A program made the position numbers and the translations under genes. The notes beneath the pieces are model-generated. The model had not been told where the DNA came from and searched no databases. It worked only from the letters and a program-made list of their open reading frames with translations. 6,871 nt of DNA from Bacillota bacterium (GTDB taxonomy: Bacteria; Bacillota; Clostridia; UBA1381), in the NCBI GenBank assembly GCA_021203665.1, contig JAJQAT010000235.1, positions 1 through 6,871 on the forward strand, in the 5' to 3' direction. Of the stretch, positions 5,103-6,871 are shown piece by piece; position 1 is the stretch's first letter; the number at the start of each line of letters is the position of its first letter.

Positions 5103-6446
5103 TTATCTGCGCTTTCTGAGGCGCTTAAGCATCTTGTTTTGGCGTCCGCCGGAAAGCTGCTTCATCATTTTCTGCATCTGCTCAAATTGCTTCAAAAGCT
5201 GATTGACATCCTGCACCCTCGTGCCGCTGCCCTTCGCTATTCTCACCTTTCGGCTCGCGCCGATTATGCCGGGCTTTCTGCGTTCCTCCGCCGTCATAGA
5301 CTGGATAATCGCCTCGATATGAACCATTCTTTTGGCGTTTTCCTCCGTATCGACGCTTTCAAGCATTTTCTTATCCACACCGGGCAGCATACCGAGTATC
5401 TGTGAAAACGAACCCATTTTCTTTATTTGGCGGAACTGTTCGAGAAAATCGTCAAGGTCAAACCGCTGAGCGCGGATTTTTTCCTCAAGCTCCTGCGCCT
5501 TTTTCTCATCGATTGTTTCCTGCGCTTTATCAATCAGAGTAAGCACATCGCCCATACCGAGTATTCGCGATGCCATTCTGTCCGGATAGAACTGTTCCAG
5601 GTCGGAAAGCTTTTCTCCGACCGACGCGTATTTTATCGGCTTACCCGTTACGCTCTTGACCGAAAGCGCCGCACCGCCGCGCGTATCGCCGTCCAGCTTT
5701 GACAGTATAACGCCCGTTATATCAAGCTGTTCATTAAACGACTTCGCCACATTTACAGCATCCTGACCCGTCATAGCGTCAACCACAAGAAGTATTTCCG
5801 TCGGATTTACCTCCGCTTTGATGTTCGCAAGCTCGTCCATAAGCTGCTCGTCTATATGCAGCCGTCCGGCTGTATCGAGTATAACCGGATCGTTTCCGTG
5901 CTTAACCGCGTGCGCTACCGCCTCTTTTGCGATTGTTACGGGATTTACGTCCGCGCCCATTGAAAATACCGGAACCTGTATCTGCGCTCCCAAGACCTCC
6001 AGCTGCTTTATCGCCGCCGGACGGTACACGTCGCACGCGACCATAAGCGGACGCTTTTTCATTTGCTTTGTGAGGTTTAAAGCCAGTTTGCCGGTCGCGG
6101 TGGTTTTACCCGCGCCCTGCAAGCCGCACATCATTATCACCGTCGGAGGCTTTGACGCAAATTCAAGCCGCGCAACCTCTCCGCCTATCATTTGAGTAAG
6201 CTCTTCATTTACTATTTTAACAAGCTGCTGCGCCGGCGTCAGGGACTCCATTATTTCCTGTCCGAGAGCTTTTTCGGATACAACGTTTACAAACTCTTTT
6301 ACTACCTTGAAGTTTACGTCCGCCTCCAAAAGAGCCAGCTTTATTTCGCGCATAGCGTCTTTGATGTCTTTTTCGTTAAGCTTGCCTTTGCCGCGCAGCT
6401 TTTTGAAAACGCCTTGCAGCTTATCTCCTAAGCTTTCAAATGCCAC
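5103..6446 (-). CDS. ffh: Signal recognition particle protein Ffh
   Basis: Ffh (SRP54) is the GTPase that, with 4.5S/6S RNA, binds signal sequences on nascent chains and hands ribosomes to FtsY at the membrane. With the GTG start the product is 447 residues, normal for the family. The N domain covers about 1-90. The G domain shows the P-loop GLQGAGKT (108-115), DVYRPAA (139-145), DTAGR (191-195), SKLDG (249-253, commonly TKLDG) and GEK (277-279). The methionine-rich M domain runs from about 294, with the RNA-binding SRKVRIAKGSGTRV (398-411), and ends in a basic tail. GTG at 6446 is chosen because AAAGGAG (6456-6462) precedes it by nine bases and MAFESLGDKL matches the usual N-terminus. A TTG at 6473 would add nine unlikely residues. 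Confidence 0.97.
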   Translation of the reverse strand: MAFESLGDKLQGVFKKLRGKGKLNEKDIKDAMREIKLALLEADVNFKVVKEFVNVVSEKALGQEIMESLTPAQQLVKIVNEELTQMIGGEVARLEFASKPPTVIMMCGLQGAGKTTATGKLALNLTKQMKKRPLMVACDVYRPAAIKQLEVLGAQIQVPVFSMGADVNPVTIAKEAVAHAVKHGNDPVILDTAGRLHIDEQLMDELANIKAEVNPTEILLVVDAMTGQDAVNVAKSFNEQLDITGVILSKLDGDTRGGAALSVKSVTGKPIKYASVGEKLSDLEQFYPDRMASRILGMGDVLTLIDKAQETIDEKKAQELEEKIRAQRFDLDDFLEQFRQIKKMGSFSQILGMLPGVDKKMLESVDTEENAKRMVHIEAIIQSMTAEERRKPGIIGASRKVRIAKGSGTRVQDVNQLLKQFEQMQKMMKQLSGGRQNKMLKRLRKRR

Positions 6447-6455
6447 AATATTCGG

Positions 6456-6462
6456 CTCCTTT
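6456..6462 (-). promoter_or_regulatory. Ribosome binding site that sets the GTG start of ffh
   Basis: The minus strand reads AAAGGAG, nine bases before the GTG at 6446. It lies inside the extension that the upstream TTG would create, which argues against that longer form. Confidence 0.8.
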
Positions 6463-6474
6463 CCGCAAATCAAG

Positions 6475-6807
6475 TTAAATTTCCTTTGCTATTTCTCTTG
6501 ATATTTCCGCAATCTGTTCCTTGCCCTCAAAATCAAGAATATCAAGCAGCGCGTCAAGCCTGTCAAGCTGCGCGCTTACCCGCTGAAAGCGCCTGACTGT
6601 TCCGAGCTTTTCCTCATATTCAAGCAAATGCTTTTCGCCCTGCTTTATGGAATCTCTCACTCCTTGACGGCTTATATCTATCTCATCGGCTATTTCCGCA
6701 AGGGACAAATCCTCATTGTAATACATATCAACCGCGAAACGCTGTTTTTCCGTAAGAAGCTGTCCGTAAACGTCAAGCAGAATAGCGATACTCAAATCCT
6801 TTGCCAC
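6475..6807 (-). CDS. ylxM: YlxM/p13-family helix-turn-helix protein
   Basis: YlxM is a small protein encoded next to ffh in Firmicutes; in streptococci it binds SRP components and modulates Ffh activity. The 110-residue product has a sigma-70 region 4-like helix-turn-helix (about 18-60): LTEKQRFAVDMYYNEDLSLAEIADEIDISRQGVRDSI, with conserved residues across both helices. A charged C-terminal helical part follows (about 61-110). The start is a GTG at 6807, with AGGTGA seven bases or fewer upstream; an ATG nearby is out of frame. The gap to the ffh GTG is 28 bases. Only 64 bases remain upstream, and no ftsY coding end or clear promoter is recognisable there. Confidence 0.93.
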   Translation of the reverse strand: MAKDLSIAILLDVYGQLLTEKQRFAVDMYYNEDLSLAEIADEIDISRQGVRDSIKQGEKHLLEYEEKLGTVRRFQRVSAQLDRLDALLDILDFEGKEQIAEISREIAKEI

Positions 6808-6871
6808 TTTGCATCACCTGTAAAGCTTTTTTATTTTACACACGTTAGTTTACACGATTTCGGGCGATTTG

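Noticed and set aside
5818..6195. A 125-codon plus-strand open frame rich in Ser and Cys.
   Set aside because: It is antisense to the G domain of ffh and has no supporting signals.
6808..6871. Possible 3' end of ftsY, and a repeated TTTACAC motif (6835-6841 and 6849-6855).
   Set aside because: All three minus-strand frames stop quickly, and no FtsY-like ending is recognisable. Two 7-base repeats are too little to call an operator.

Overview
The window looks like chromosomal DNA from a spore-forming member of the Clostridia (Firmicutes). Three things support this. The minus-strand gene order ylxM-ffh-rpsP-khpA-rimM-trmD is the classic Firmicutes signal-recognition/ribosome-maturation cluster. 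An intact gene for the late mother-cell sporulation sigma factor SigK lies next to it. Ribosome binding sites are strong GGAGG types throughout. The genus cannot be named from the sequence alone.

Layout from left to right. Positions 74-99 hold a strong hairpin terminator. Positions 109-1386 (minus) encode a membrane-anchored protein with an N-terminal zinc ribbon, one membrane segment, a long serine-rich linker and a C-terminal YARHG domain; it has its own consensus-like promoter at 1433-1461. A 323-base divergent intergenic region follows, then sigK (1710-2399, plus) with a 13-bp terminator hairpin behind it. Facing sigK on the minus strand is a two-gene toxin-antitoxin module: an AbrB/MazE-type antitoxin (2773-3111) and a RelE/ParE-type toxin (2477-2770). 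Its near-consensus promoter is framed by inverted repeats and begins 2 bases after the trmD stop codon. The remainder (3198-6807, minus) is the housekeeping cluster: trmD, rimM, khpA, rpsP, ffh and ylxM.

How the genes work together. YlxM and Ffh belong to the signal recognition particle pathway. S16 (rpsP), KhpA, RimM and TrmD serve small-subunit assembly, RNA binding and tRNA modification. rimM and trmD overlap by one base (TAATG), which suggests translational coupling. An intrinsic terminator-like hairpin directly after khpA may lower expression of rimM-trmD relative to rpsP-khpA. rplS, which commonly follows trmD, is absent here; the toxin-antitoxin module occupies that place.

Most of the window is ordinary, well-conserved core genome. 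The parts most worth a second look are the AbrB-RelE toxin-antitoxin pair with its unusually clean operator layout, the zinc-ribbon/YARHG membrane protein, and the hairpin that interrupts the rpsP-trmD operon. I found no clear evidence of a wholly new system.
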